Shown here: positions 1 through 8,545 of the stretch, piece after piece
How the letters are laid out: the number at the start of each line of letters is the position of its first letter
Numbering within the stretch: position 1 is the stretch's first letter
Assembly: GCA_942493045.1 (NCBI GenBank)
Contig: OW818665.1
Span: forward strand, 248,001-312,000
DNA length: 64,000 bases
Direction of reading: 5' to 3'
DNA from: Teretinema sp942493045
GTDB lineage: Bacteria; Spirochaetota; Spirochaetia; Treponematales; Treponemataceae
The notes under the pieces: model-generated
Seen by the model: only the letters and a program-made list of their open reading frames with translations
What the model was told of the DNA's origin: nothing
The model's database searches: none
Made by a program: the position numbers and the translations under genes

Positions 1-1
1 T

Positions 2-670
2 GACACGGATATGCGCCACCATACTAACGCTTTTTACGAGCATATCGGCGTGGATTTTGAGTTTTCTAGCCTGTATGAGAAATTTACGGCCCGGGAAAAC
101 CTGGAGTTTTTCGCGTCCCTATACCGCAAGAAGGGTGTGCCAGCCCTGCAACTGCTGGAAATGGTCGGCCTGGAGCGCGATGCCGATAAAAAGGTCGCGG
201 AGTATTCCAAGGGCATGAAATCCCGGCTTAACTTTATTAAGGCTCTCGCGCATCAGCCGGAGGTGTTGTTTCTGGATGAGCCGACCTCCGGCCTGGACCC
301 GGCTAATGCCCGGATTATGAAGGATATTATCCGGCAGGAGCGAGAACGCGGCCGGACTATCATTTTAACCACCCATAACATGCATGATGCCGCCGAGCTC
401 TGCGACCGGGTGGCCTTTATCGTTGACGGTACAGTGCGCTCCCTGGACAGTCCGCGGAATCTAATCTTCGCGCATGGCGCCGCCCGCATTCAATACAGTT
501 ATCTGGATGAAAAGGGTAGGGAACAGAGCGCGGTGGTGGAAGCCGGCGCCACTTCCTCCGACAGCCGGTTGGCAGCTCTGGTTGCCGGTAACAGCCTGCT
601 CTCCATACATAGTCAGGAGCCGACTCTGGAAGATATTTTTATTGAGATTACCGGCAGGGCCCTCTCATGA
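2..670 (+). CDS. ABC transporter ATP-binding protein, 5' end missing
   Basis: Nucleotide-binding subunit of an ABC exporter. The reading frame is open to the left window edge, so the Walker A region lies outside the window. Visible parts are the region after the Q-loop (LYEKFTARENLEFF), a variant signature motif (YSKGMKSR), Walker B with D-loop (VLFLDEPTSGLD) and the H-loop (TTHN). The order and spacing are those of an active ATPase of the multidrug or antibiotic exporter type. It overlaps the next gene by ATGA and forms an operon with two permeases. The first ATG visible, at 11, is internal and not the true start. The substrate cannot be told from sequence. Confidence 0.93.
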   Translation, partial: DTDMRHHTNAFYEHIGVDFEFSSLYEKFTARENLEFFASLYRKKGVPALQLLEMVGLERDADKKVAEYSKGMKSRLNFIKALAHQPEVLFLDEPTSGLDPANARIMKDIIRQERERGRTIILTTHNMHDAAELCDRVAFIVDGTVRSLDSPRNLIFAHGAARIQYSYLDEKGREQSAVVEAGATSSDSRLAALVAGNSLLSIHSQEPTLEDIFIEITGRALS

Positions 671-1359
671 AGCGCCTGTTAGCGCTGACGGGCGCCGATA
701 TCCGTTTTCAGTTTCGCTATGGGTTTTATACCCTCTATCTGTTTATTTCCTTTTTTTACGTGGTGGTGTTGCGCCTGCTGCCCCAGTCCTGGCGGGAATC
801 AGGCCGCTATTTGATAGTCTATTCCGATCCCGCGGCCCTCGGTCTGTTTTTTATGGGCGCGCTGTTATTGTATGAAAAAAGCGGCCGGGTGCATCCGGCC
901 CTGGCGGTTTCTCCGTGCACGCCTTTTGAATACCTCGGCGCAAAAATACTTTCGCTGGCGCTGGTATCATTGGCTTCGGCGATCGGTATTCAACTTTTTT
1001 CCGGCGGCGGCCTCTCGGTTTTCTTTTGTATCGGGGTAGTGCTGGCCTCGGCGCTGTTAACGCTGACCGGGATTTGCCTGGGATCAGCTATTACCACGCT
1101 GAACAGCTTTTTGATTATCACAATTCCGGCCGAGCTTGTCCTGATGGTTCCGCCGGCTATCTGGTTGTTTTCCGGACGTCCTCCGGCCCTGCTGTTTCAC
1201 CCCGGCGTACTGGTCTTCGCCCTGATGTCCGGGTCGTTGCGCTTTCCGGCTCTGGGGGCCGCCGGGGTGCTTGTGGCCCTGGTTCCGCTGGCCCTTTTTG
1301 CCGCGCGCCGGTTGCAAGCGATGTTCCGTGACGGCTATTCCGCTGAGGTGTCACTATGA
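667..1359 (+). CDS. ABC exporter permease subunit 1
   Basis: Integral membrane protein of 230 residues with about six hydrophobic segments and short loops, as in half-size ABC-2 type permeases. It starts at the ATG overlapping the ATPase stop (ATGA) and overlaps the next permease in the same way, so the three genes should be translated together. The arrangement of one ATPase and two dissimilar permeases of about 230 residues resembles the small drug exporters annotated as fluoroquinolone export systems. That link is by architecture only. Confidence 0.8.
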   Translation: MKRLLALTGADIRFQFRYGFYTLYLFISFFYVVVLRLLPQSWRESGRYLIVYSDPAALGLFFMGALLLYEKSGRVHPALAVSPCTPFEYLGAKILSLALVSLASAIGIQLFSGGGLSVFFCIGVVLASALLTLTGICLGSAITTLNSFLIITIPAELVLMVPPAIWLFSGRPPALLFHPGVLVFALMSGSLRFPALGAAGVLVALVPLALFAARRLQAMFRDGYSAEVSL

Positions 1360-2066
1360 TCCGCGCGTCCTTCGCGATTTTCATGCGTCAAATTTTCCGC
1401 GACCGTATGCTGGTGATGGTGCTTTTCGCGCCTTTTATCGCCGGCGCGGCCTTCCGCTTCGGATTACCGGCCGCTGATACCCTGATACTTACCCTGACCG
1501 GTTTCGGGCCGGTGTTCGCCCCCTGGCAAGTTTTAATCGACCTTTTTTTGGCTGTGTTAACGCCTTATTTATTTTGTTTTGCCTCGGCCATGGTGATGCT
1601 GGAGGAACGCGATGAGGGAACTGCTACCTACTTGATGGTTACTCCGGTCTCCAGAACCGGCTATTTTGTTTCCCGGCTGCTCGTGCCGGCCTTGCTTTCC
1701 ATGCCTATAACGGCCCTGGTGCTGATACTTTTTGGTCAAGCCGGTTTTTCAGCTTTGTTGATCGCGGCTCTGTCCCTGGCTTCGGCCCTGGTGGCAGTCC
1801 TGGTGGTACTGTTGATTTTGGCTTTCGCGGGCAACAAGGTAGAGGGTATGGCCCTGGCCAAACTAGCCGGCCTGTATCTCGCCGGTTTGCCGCTGGCCTT
1901 TTTCCCGGACTTGCCCTTCGCATTTTTGCACAGGCTATTACCTTCCTGGTGGATAGCCCGTCTAGCCATTGACACGCAGTGGCAGAGCATTCTTGGTTTT
2001 CTGGTGTGCTCGACTTTGTGGGCCACGGCCCTGTTGCCGTTTTTTATGAAAAAAAACGGGCGATAG
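1356..2066 (+). CDS. ABC exporter permease subunit 2
   Basis: Second permease, 236 residues, about six predicted membrane segments, with a soluble stretch containing EERDEGTATYLMVTPVSR near residue 85. This type of segment (a short helix before membrane segment 3, with E-R-E/D-x-GT) is typical of ABC-2 permeases. It is the last gene of the operon; its stop codon lies inside the stem of the following terminator. It probably pairs with the upstream permease to form a heterodimeric channel. Confidence 0.8.
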   Translation: MIRASFAIFMRQIFRDRMLVMVLFAPFIAGAAFRFGLPAADTLILTLTGFGPVFAPWQVLIDLFLAVLTPYLFCFASAMVMLEERDEGTATYLMVTPVSRTGYFVSRLLVPALLSMPITALVLILFGQAGFSALLIAALSLASALVAVLVVLLILAFAGNKVEGMALAKLAGLYLAGLPLAFFPDLPFAFLHRLLPSWWIARLAIDTQWQSILGFLVCSTLWATALLPFFMKKNGR

Positions 2067-2092
2067 CCTCATTGTGTTGAGTCTATCGCCCG
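2057..2092. terminator. Bidirectional intrinsic terminator
   Basis: A perfect 10-bp stem (CGGGCGATAG / CTATCGCCCG) with a 16-nt loop separates the ABC operon from the convergent gene at 2119-2433. On the plus strand it is followed by only four T. On the minus strand it runs into eight T, so it should work better for the minus-strand gene. The left arm overlaps the last codons and stop of the permease. Confidence 0.8.
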
Positions 2093-2118
2093 CTTTTGCG
2101 AAGTTCATGTGTACCGGT

Positions 2119-2433
2119 TTATTTAAAACCGAACAGCTTTTTCTTTTCCTTGGCCGTACAGTAAGTCGATTCAGCGATTACCGCCGGAATGTCCGGATTA
2201 AGCATAAACAATTCCGCTTTCTTTTTGCAATGGATGCAAAGCGGTACAACATGGGTAGCGGTGTCCGTATTATTCGCTTTCTGAATAAAACCAACTCCTT
2301 CCGCCATATAGAAACAGTCCTGAACTGCACATTTTTCAATCGTCAAGTGGGTATATGACTCCCAGTGTTTTTCCCAGGATCCACAGCCGCATTCACTCGA
2401 TGCCGGCGCGGCCGTATTCTTGTATTGAAGCAT
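2119..2433 (-). CDS. Small cysteine-rich conserved protein
   Basis: A 104-residue soluble protein with no signal peptide. It has a strong ribosome-binding site (AGGAGG) before its ATG. Near the N-terminus is CGCGSWEKHWE, then C-x4-C around residues 35-40, then PLCIHCKKKAEL near residue 68 and a final Cys near residue 92. The pattern G-S-W-x2-H-W, C-x4-C, hydrophobic-P-L-C-x2-(H)C recalls a widespread uncharacterised family of about 100 residues that may bind a metal in an HNH-like or treble-clef fold. That is from memory of the pattern, so no function is assigned. Confidence 0.75.
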   Translation of the reverse strand: MLQYKNTAAPASSECGCGSWEKHWESYTHLTIEKCAVQDCFYMAEGVGFIQKANNTDTATHVVPLCIHCKKKAELFMLNPDIPAVIAESTYCTAKEKKKLFGFK

Positions 2434-2493
2434 ACCCTATCGTCCTCCTGTATACACAGTATAATATGGATATGTCCAAAAAGCCAATAAAAA

Positions 2494-2523
2494 AGCCCGA
2501 CCGGCTATACAGCTGGTCGGGCT
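2494..2523 (-). terminator. Intrinsic terminator of the lipoprotein operon
   Basis: A 13-bp stem (AGCCCGACCGGCT / AGCTGGTCGGGCT, one wobble pair) with loop ATAC, followed on the minus strand by six T. It lies 20 nt downstream of the lipoprotein gene at 2543-2920 and ends the minus-strand operon 4440 to 2543. Confidence 0.85.
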
Positions 2524-2542
2524 GATCGTCACGAAAGGAAAT

Positions 2543-2920
2543 TCATTCAAATATCGTAGTTGGACCGGTCCGTACAATTCTACGTATCTTGTATACTTTC
2601 GGATCGTCCTCTTCAAGGGTGAATGTGAAATTAACATCGCCGAATCCAGTTGCTGTAGCAGTATTGCCACTGACAGAGAGTCCGGTTAGTGGAGTGTATG
2701 GCGAAAACCTCGTTGACCAGAAATCAGTTTCTCCAGCCTGACTGTATTGATCAGCCGAAGGATGGGTATGTTGTTTTAGGTCATAATTTCCGGTATTAAC
2801 ATTGGCAATAAACATTTCCATTCGTTCTTTTGCGGTTACTTCTTCCAAGTTCGGACAACCGGTTAGTATCAAGGTGGTCAACATTATGGCGCTAATTAAA
2901 AATATCAGTTTTCTGTTCAT
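2543..2920 (-). CDS. Small lipoprotein, unknown function
   Basis: 125 residues. An N-terminal hydrophobic stretch ends in the lipobox LTGC (Cys about residue 22), so the mature protein should be lipid-anchored. The mature part is polar, with a C-terminal half (GLSVSGNTATATGFGDVNF, then TFTLEEDDPKVYKIRRI) that looks like the conserved strands of small NTF2-like or lipoprotein folds that assess ionic or nuclear-transport-factor-like cavities; this is a weak impression. The start is supported by AAGGAG before the ATG. It is the last gene of a minus-strand operon with the FecR-domain protein and another lipoprotein. Confidence 0.8.
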   Translation of the reverse strand: MNRKLIFLISAIMLTTLILTGCPNLEEVTAKERMEMFIANVNTGNYDLKQHTHPSADQYSQAGETDFWSTRFSPYTPLTGLSVSGNTATATGFGDVNFTFTLEEDDPKVYKIRRIVRTGPTTIFE

Positions 2921-2941
2921 TTTCTATTCTCCTTTATTGCT

Positions 2942-3967
2942 TCAGTAATCGTTGTTATTCAGTTCAGGTACTATGGCTTGTTCATAGATTTCGATAAGTG
3001 CCCTATGTCGGGCGAAGAATTCCTGTATCTCCGGCGGTTGAACCAAGGGATACCGGCTTTTTAATTCCATGTACATATTTGAAAGCACATAGCGGCGCGC
3101 CGAGAGGTAGTTTAAAGCCCAATAGCGCATATTTAGTATGGTTGCCGCTCGCATGTCTTCAGCCGGAAATAAAACATTTTGTTGATATGCGCGAATAGCA
3201 TCTTTGTCGCCGGCCGCGACTATACTACGATAACCGCTACTTGCTTCCTGCCATTTCAGGGTAATCGCCTCATATCCGGCGAGCAGAGCGGCCAGTTCCC
3301 GCTGATACCCCGCCAAGCGGACATTGAGGCTTTCTACGGTGCCGACGGGGTCGGCGAAGAAGGCGTCCATGCGGCCGGTATTCCAGGAGCTGAAGTCCAG
3401 TTCCCGGCCTATCCAGATGACTTTCTCCCCGGGAGCCTTGCCGGCCTCGACGTCGACGGCTTCGTCTTTGTACAGGGTGACCATCTTACCCTCGGCCTCG
3501 ATGTCCACGACACCCTCTATAACCGCCAGCATCGTCGCGCCGTCGCGTCCGGCGAAGATGGTAAACTCCGTGCCGCGTACGCCGGCAACGGCGCTGTTGG
3601 TTTGGATAACCGGACCCTGCCCGGTGGCCTTGGCGATTTTATAGGTAATACGGCCGGCTGTGGTGGCTAGAACCGGTCTGGTATTCGTTCCGGTACCGGT
3701 GCTGGAATAGTTGAAAACGGAATTGGCGGCCAGCTTGATGGTGCTGCCGTTTTCCAGACGCAGTTCAACCTGCCCGTCCCGCCCGGTAATTACGGCTTCG
3801 CCGTAGGTCACCGTACTGCCGAAGTCGGCTTCGCGCAGGCTACCGGCGGCGGCCTTGATCTGGCTGCTACCCTCTACATAGGTTACAGTGGCCTTCTGGG
3901 CAACGGCCGCGACAACTGTGAGCGCGAAGAATGCTACTGTGCACATCAGTTTTAAGTGTTTGTTCAT
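2942..3967 (-). CDS. Secreted FecR-domain protein
   Basis: 341 residues with a signal peptide ending near AVAQ (about residue 24). Residues about 40-180 form a FecR domain: GDGQVELRLENGS-type strand motif (here GRDGQVELRLENGSTIKLA), then NSAVAGVRGTEFTI and a final VDVEAG. The C-terminal 150 residues are helical and rich in Tyr, Arg and Glu. FecR domains of this periplasmic type occur in spirochaetal surface or peptidoglycan-associated proteins and need not be anti-sigma factors; no sigma gene is adjacent. The start codon overlaps the upstream lipoprotein stop (ATGA), so the two are translationally coupled. Confidence 0.85.
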   Translation of the reverse strand: MNKHLKLMCTVAFFALTVVAAVAQKATVTYVEGSSQIKAAAGSLREADFGSTVTYGEAVITGRDGQVELRLENGSTIKLAANSVFNYSSTGTGTNTRPVLATTAGRITYKIAKATGQGPVIQTNSAVAGVRGTEFTIFAGRDGATMLAVIEGVVDIEAEGKMVTLYKDEAVDVEAGKAPGEKVIWIGRELDFSSWNTGRMDAFFADPVGTVESLNVRLAGYQRELAALLAGYEAITLKWQEASSGYRSIVAAGDKDAIRAYQQNVLFPAEDMRAATILNMRYWALNYLSARRYVLSNMYMELKSRYPLVQPPEIQEFFARHRALIEIYEQAIVPELNNNDY

Positions 3968-4440
3968 TTTACAGGCCCCTTGAATCCCTGGATGCGGGGA
4001 TAGCCCCTGACCTTGCGGTCCAGGAGCAGATAGTAACGGCCCTCCGCGGTTTCCAGTGTCACCAGGGAGGTATCCGGTCCGGTGTATTTATCAAAATAAT
4101 TTTTAAGGTCAAAACTGTCCGCGAAGGTTTTGTAGGAATCGTCTGTTAGATGCGTGCTGGACACAAAGCGGGCATTGGACATGGCAAAGGACGCCGCTTT
4201 GAGGTTGCGCCACATGGTATCGACATCGTTTTGCAGATACAGGGTTTCGCTGTCCAGGACGAAGGGCGCCCTTGATAGCCCCTCGACACTGCCGATTTTA
4301 CCGGCGTTGATCAGCTCCACCAGTTTGAGAACGTCGCCTTCTTTTTGAACGTAGGGCGCGCTGGCGCAGGAAGCCAGCAAAGCCAGGGCGGCCAGTAGCG
4401 GCAAAAGCGCGGCGCGAATCAGTGTGTTTCTTGTTTTCAA
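3964..4440 (-). CDS. Lipoprotein, unknown function
   Basis: About 158 residues. Signal peptide with lipobox LLASC; the mature part starts CASAPYVQKEGDV. The rest (about 130 residues) is soluble with no domain I recognise. I place the start at the TTG at 4440 because AAGGAG lies 8 nt before it; the alternative GTG at 4449 would leave almost no spacing. A consensus -10 (TATAAT, minus strand, 4473-4478) lies upstream, with a CCCC-N5-GGGG palindrome between it and the poorly matched -35. First gene of the operon with the FecR-domain protein and the small lipoprotein. Confidence 0.75.
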   Translation of the reverse strand: MKTRNTLIRAALLPLLAALALLASCASAPYVQKEGDVLKLVELINAGKIGSVEGLSRAPFVLDSETLYLQNDVDTMWRNLKAASFAMSNARFVSSTHLTDDSYKTFADSFDLKNYFDKYTGPDTSLVTLETAEGRYYLLLDRKVRGYPRIQGFKGPVK

Positions 4441-4526
4441 GATGCTCACTCCTTCTTGTTTAACTATACGTAATTATACCCCACTAGGGGGCAAAAGTAA
4501 CGCCTGAAAAGATAAAAAAAACGCGT

Positions 4527-6722
4527 TCAGGTCTTGGCGAGGTTCAAGAACAGCAGGGCGGACTGCCAGGTAACCGGACCCCTGCGGATTACCGATTCCA
4601 GGTCGCCTCGGATGCCGGCGAAGGTTTCGCTTCCGGTGCGGGCGGCAATCTCCCGCCCCCAGGAGGAATTAACCTCATCAAACCAGCGGTTCAGGTCCTC
4701 TTTACCGAGGCGCCTTGGTGTGCTTATAGTTCTAAACTCAGCGTCGGTTTTCCAGCCGGCGGCGCTGGCCTCGGCTTCCAGACTTTCGGCAGTCCATTGG
4801 AAAGCCGGCAGGGCTGCTTCAGAAATCAGGGCCGCCTCGGCTTTTTCCAGCGCTCGCTCGCTCCCGCTTCCGGCTTCCAGAAGGGTCGACAGCCGCATTC
4901 CCCGGGAGGGGATGGTGATCGCCACAGTGATCCGGCCGTCAGCGGCCAAAAAGGGTTTGAGCGCGTCGATAAAGGACAGAATTTCAGTCAGAGAGGAAGA
5001 TGGATCGCGGGCCAGGATACGGTCAAAGCGGATATCCGGATCGGCGAAGGGCGGCTCGATTTTCCCGTCCCGGAAAAGGGCCAGATGCGGTTTTTCCAGA
5101 TCGTCGAGACTGGCGGCATATTGGGCAAGAATGCTGATCGATTTTTCTGTGCGGCAGAGGGCGGCGCAAAACCCTTCCGGCGCCTGCCGGGAGGCTTCCC
5201 AGAGCAGCAGTCCGTCATCCGCGGTAGCGACCAGCACGCGGTGGTGGCGCAAGATTGAAGCGCGCTCCATCAGGGTGTTGCGGATTTCCAGGAGGGCTTC
5301 TGTTCGGCCGGAATCCAGGCGGCGGGTCCACTCGTCGCGGATTTTTCCACCGGGGCTGAAGGTCAGCTGCTCACCTTGGGCAGAACTGTCTTCCAAAATG
5401 CCGGCAATCTGCAGTTCGCGGCGGGTGAGTACCCCGGAGCGCACTGTTCCTTCATACCCTTGAGTCGAAGGCGTGTAAAATACCTTGCCCTTCAGTGTAT
5501 CGGGCAGATATTGCTGGGCGGCCCAGTGCTCGCGGTAGGAATGCGGGTAAATATAGCCCTTGCCATGACCGAAACCTTCGGCGTCGCGGGAGGCGTCTTT
5601 CAAGTGGTTCGGTACTTCGGCCTGTTCGGCTTCCACCGAGGCTAGTGCGTCAAAGAAGGCGATGGAACTGTTGGATTTAGGCGCGGTAGCCAGATAGAGG
5701 GCGGCGTGGGCCAGTAGGTAGCGGCCTTCCGGCAACCCGACCCGGTCAAAGGCGGCGGCGCAGCTTTCTACAATAGAAACGGCGGTTGGGTCAGCCAGGC
5801 CGGTATCCTCGCAGGCCGAGATTACCATGCGCCGAAAGATAAAATGGGGGTCTTCTCCGGCGGCGACCATGCGGGCCAGCCAGTAGAGGGCCGCGTCGGG
5901 GTCTCGTCCGCGCAGGGATTTAATAAAGGCGCTGATCACGTCATAGTGATAGTCGCCGTCGCGGTCGTAGAGCACTATCTTTTGCTGGATGCTTTCCTCG
6001 GCCGTTTTCATGTCGATAACGACCGGCGTGCCGTCGACGGGAGGCCAGCGCGGCACGGAGGTTTCCACGGCCAGTTCCAGGGCGTTCAGCAAGCTGCGGG
6101 CGTCGCCGGCGGCGGTATCTACCAGATGTTCCAGGGCGCCGGGCTCGAAAGTGACCGGCCAGCGGCCGTAACCGCGCTCTTTGTCCGCCAGGGCCGACTC
6201 GGCGGCTTTGATCAGATCGGCTGAGGTGAGGGCGATGAGCTGAAACACCCGGCTGCGGCTGACCAGGGCCTTGTTGACCTCAAAAAAAGGGTTTTCGGTA
6301 GTGGCGCCGATCAGTATGATCGTGCCGTTTTCCACCCAGGGTAACAGCGCGTCCTGCTGGGCGCGGTTCCAGCGGTGCACTTCGTCGACAAAGAGGATGG
6401 TGCGGCGGCTGTACAGGTTGCGGTGTTCCTCGGCCTTGGCGATGGATTCACGGATTTGCTGAACGCCGGAAAGTACGGCGTTCAAGGTGATAAAATGACT
6501 TTTGGTGTGATTGGCGATAACCCGGGCCAGGGTGGTTTTCCCGGAGCCGGGCGGGCCGTAAAAGATCACGGAGGTGAGCTGGTCGGCCTGGATGGCCCTG
6601 CGCAGCAGGCGGCCGGGACCGACTATGTGATCCTGGCCGATGTATTCGTCGAGGGAGCGCGGCCGCATGCGGGCGGCCAACGGTTCGTGTCCGCCCGGTG
6701 TGGAAGCGGCAAAGAGCTCCAT
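4527..6722 (-). CDS. rarA: RarA-type AAA+ ATPase with C-terminal methyltransferase-like extension
   Basis: 731 residues; RarA/MgsA is normally about 430-450. Residues 1 to about 430 are complete RarA: LDEYIGQDHIVG, Walker A GPPGSGKTT (about 55), Walker B ILFVDEVHRW, sensor 1 GATTEN and the C-terminal tetramerisation region ending in GKGYIYPHSYREHW, AAQQYLPDTLKGKVF. RarA acts at stalled replication forks. The last 300 residues add a second domain: VLVATADDGLLLWEA resembles motif I of a Rossmann-fold methyltransferase, FDRILARDP motif IV and RITVAITIP strand 5, but the glycine-rich SAM loop is not canonical, so it may be inactive. It starts 3 nt after the upstream lipoprotein stop. Confidence 0.9.
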   Translation of the reverse strand: MELFAASTPGGHEPLAARMRPRSLDEYIGQDHIVGPGRLLRRAIQADQLTSVIFYGPPGSGKTTLARVIANHTKSHFITLNAVLSGVQQIRESIAKAEEHRNLYSRRTILFVDEVHRWNRAQQDALLPWVENGTIILIGATTENPFFEVNKALVSRSRVFQLIALTSADLIKAAESALADKERGYGRWPVTFEPGALEHLVDTAAGDARSLLNALELAVETSVPRWPPVDGTPVVIDMKTAEESIQQKIVLYDRDGDYHYDVISAFIKSLRGRDPDAALYWLARMVAAGEDPHFIFRRMVISACEDTGLADPTAVSIVESCAAAFDRVGLPEGRYLLAHAALYLATAPKSNSSIAFFDALASVEAEQAEVPNHLKDASRDAEGFGHGKGYIYPHSYREHWAAQQYLPDTLKGKVFYTPSTQGYEGTVRSGVLTRRELQIAGILEDSSAQGEQLTFSPGGKIRDEWTRRLDSGRTEALLEIRNTLMERASILRHHRVLVATADDGLLLWEASRQAPEGFCAALCRTEKSISILAQYAASLDDLEKPHLALFRDGKIEPPFADPDIRFDRILARDPSSSLTEILSFIDALKPFLAADGRITVAITIPSRGMRLSTLLEAGSGSERALEKAEAALISEAALPAFQWTAESLEAEASAAGWKTDAEFRTISTPRRLGKEDLNRWFDEVNSSWGREIAARTGSETFAGIRGDLESVIRRGPVTWQSALLFLNLAKT

Positions 6723-6725
6723 CGG

Positions 6726-7790
6726 TTATTCCCGGTTCCATTCCTTGCGGGTGACAGAATAGTAAGCCCACAATCCGCCGTAACGGAGGTCAAAAGCCGA
6801 GGTGTATATAACGTAGCCGTTTCCGGCGGGGATCACATTCGCGTCGCTGACTGCCAGGATGCTGTTGAGATACAGCATACCTAAACTATTTTTGTATTGG
6901 GTTTCGGCATCCGTGTCCATGGAGGAAGCGGCCGAACTGCCGGGGGAGAGGGTAGAAAGCAGGGATCCGTCAACATCAAGGATCACTTCTTGGTAACCAT
7001 CGGTTGTGCTGGCCAGCAATACATGTTTTCCACCGGCATTCAAGTAGGCTAAACCGGTGGGTGTGCCGAAGTTATGATCCCGTGACTCCCATACATCTGT
7101 CAGGTCATTAAAGAACCACACTTTGCCGGAGCTGATGGCGTATAATTGGTCGGCCTCTCCCGCGGTAATTGCCTGGATTGAACCGGTGGGTCCTCCGGCG
7201 GCAAGCGCGGTTATGGTCGAGTCATAGATGGTGTTTTCGGTCGCGAAATAGCCGCCTGATGAACCGACGATCAGATCGATATTGGTCGCGGTTGTAAGGG
7301 TCAGTGCGGTTGAACCCGGTGTAGTGGTACGATAGGCGTTTACTTCGTTTTCGGATTTTCCGGTAAAGGCGTAGATTTCGCCGTCGCCGTTGCCGATTTT
7401 GGTGATTCCGGAAGCACCGGTTACGGCGGTCCAGCTGTCATCAGATTCATCGAGATAAAATAATTCGCTGTCGTTGCCGCTCTCGCTTAAGAAGAGGGCG
7501 TATAAGTCGACTCCATCAGTTGCTAATTCCTGGGCCCGGCCGGTACCGTCCGGCGTGGATAGGTTGTCCCAGTTACCGTCACCGGCGCTGCGGCGGTAGA
7601 TGTGTCCATTCGCGGCGTAGACGTGCTCATCGGTCGCGACAATTGAAGTGACAAAGCCTTCTACCGAGGCGTCGCGCAGCGCGATCTCGCGTTCGATCGA
7701 GGCGAAAATGGGCTCCTTGGAGCAGGAAGCCAGCAGGATGGCGAAGGCGGTGGATATCAGCAGGACTGATTTATATGTACCTGTTTTCAT
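6726..7790 (-). CDS. Lipoprotein, possible beta-propeller
   Basis: About 354 residues. Signal peptide with lipobox LLASC, mature start CSKEPIF. The mature part shows repeating beta-rich blocks, for example VTSIVATDEHVYAANGHIYRR, then DGVDLYALFLSE, GDGEIYAFTG, EADQLYAISSGKVWFF. Such repeats of A-x-D-x-x-x-Y-A suggest a propeller of WD40 or Kelch-like blades, with no catalytic motif seen. I choose the ATG at 7790 (AAGGA 8 nt upstream) over the TTG at 7796. It lies between the beta-barrel gene and rarA on the same strand. Confidence 0.78.
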   Translation of the reverse strand: MKTGTYKSVLLISTAFAILLASCSKEPIFASIEREIALRDASVEGFVTSIVATDEHVYAANGHIYRRSAGDGNWDNLSTPDGTGRAQELATDGVDLYALFLSESGNDSELFYLDESDDSWTAVTGASGITKIGNGDGEIYAFTGKSENEVNAYRTTTPGSTALTLTTATNIDLIVGSSGGYFATENTIYDSTITALAAGGPTGSIQAITAGEADQLYAISSGKVWFFNDLTDVWESRDHNFGTPTGLAYLNAGGKHVLLASTTDGYQEVILDVDGSLLSTLSPGSSAASSMDTDAETQYKNSLGMLYLNSILAVSDANVIPAGNGYVIYTSAFDLRYGGLWAYYSVTRKEWNRE

Positions 7791-7816
7791 GATCAATTTC
7801 CTTTTTGAGGTATATC

Positions 7817-8419
7817 CTAGAAGTGATAGCGGACACTGGCTCCGATATCAAGCAGGTTCGCGGTACGGTTGTCAGCTTTGTCCGCGTACCACTGTGGAAT
7901 AAGGTTCCATCCGCTTGAGAATCCGAAAGACCATTCCGGCGTGAATTGATAATAGGCGCCGATTTCCGGCTTAAGCATCAGACCAAAGTAATTATAGCCG
8001 TTGTAGGACTGAAAGGCCGCGCCGACACCTACGGAGAGCGGTATCTGGAGCTGGCGTATGGTGAAGACGCGGGTTGCCCGAAACAGCATCGGTAGATAAA
8101 AAAGCATATTGCCGCCCAGGGTGGAGTTAAAGGCAAAGTTGATTTCTCCGCCTAAAGCATACTTAGAACTGATATATCTGGTGTATCCGATATGTCCGGT
8201 TCCGCCCGGGAAGATATTCGTTTCAGATTCCATGCCCTCGGGCCCAAAGTTGAACATTGAGAAATTAACTCCCAGTCCAATGCGGATGAACTGATCGCCT
8301 TTGCGGATCGGCTCATAATCAAAATTAGCTTCGGGCTGTTGCGGAGACTCGATTGTCTGGGCTGAAACCACGGTCAGGAAGCAACAAAAAACCATCAGGA
8401 TGAAAATAACACGTTTCAT
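7817..8419 (-). CDS. Outer-membrane beta-barrel protein (OmpW / TP0733-like slot)
   Basis: About 200 residues. Signal peptide (hydrophobic core ending TVVSAQ) followed by alternating hydrophobic beta strands and a C-terminal RYHF, the aromatic end expected of a small (about eight-strand) outer-membrane barrel. In T. pallidum the folD neighbour TP0733 is, to my recollection, such a barrel, and here folD is the divergent neighbour, which supports the call. I place the start at ATG 8419. An in-frame ATG at 8437 is longer but lies inside the only good promoter. No Shine-Dalgarno sequence precedes 8419, so the mRNA may be leaderless. Confidence 0.8.
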   Translation of the reverse strand: MKRVIFILMVFCCFLTVVSAQTIESPQQPEANFDYEPIRKGDQFIRIGLGVNFSMFNFGPEGMESETNIFPGGTGHIGYTRYISSKYALGGEINFAFNSTLGGNMLFYLPMLFRATRVFTIRQLQIPLSVGVGAAFQSYNGYNYFGLMLKPEIGAYYQFTPEWSFGFSSGWNLIPQWYADKADNRTANLLDIGASVRYHF

Positions 8420-8425
8420 GTTCAC

Positions 8426-8455
8426 ACTATACCCCATTTATTCAGCTATTGTCTA
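8426..8455 (-). promoter_or_regulatory. Sigma-70 type promoter with start at the ATG
   Basis: On the minus strand: -35 TAGACA (8455-8450), 18-nt spacer, -10 TATAGT (8431-8426). A transcript starting 7 nt after the -10 begins at 8419, which is the A of the beta-barrel gene's ATG. The longer in-frame start at 8437 would lie upstream of transcription. Confidence 0.6.
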
Positions 8456-8490
8456 TCAAAGCGTGTACATGTTACAACAATGAAAACAGC

Positions 8491-8518
8491 GGCGAGTTAC
8501 GCTCGAGCGTAATTTGCC
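8491..8518. promoter_or_regulatory. Perfect palindrome upstream of folD
   Basis: A perfect 16-bp palindrome (TTACGCTCGAGCGTAA, 8497-8512), extended in RNA by G-U and G-C pairs to a 28-nt hairpin, lies 28 nt before folD. There is no T-run, so it is not an intrinsic terminator. It could be an operator for a dimeric regulator or a hairpin in the folD leader. I could not place a convincing folD promoter relative to it. Confidence 0.55.
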
Positions 8519-8545
8519 GGAGAAAAGAGCGAGGTTGATAAACTG

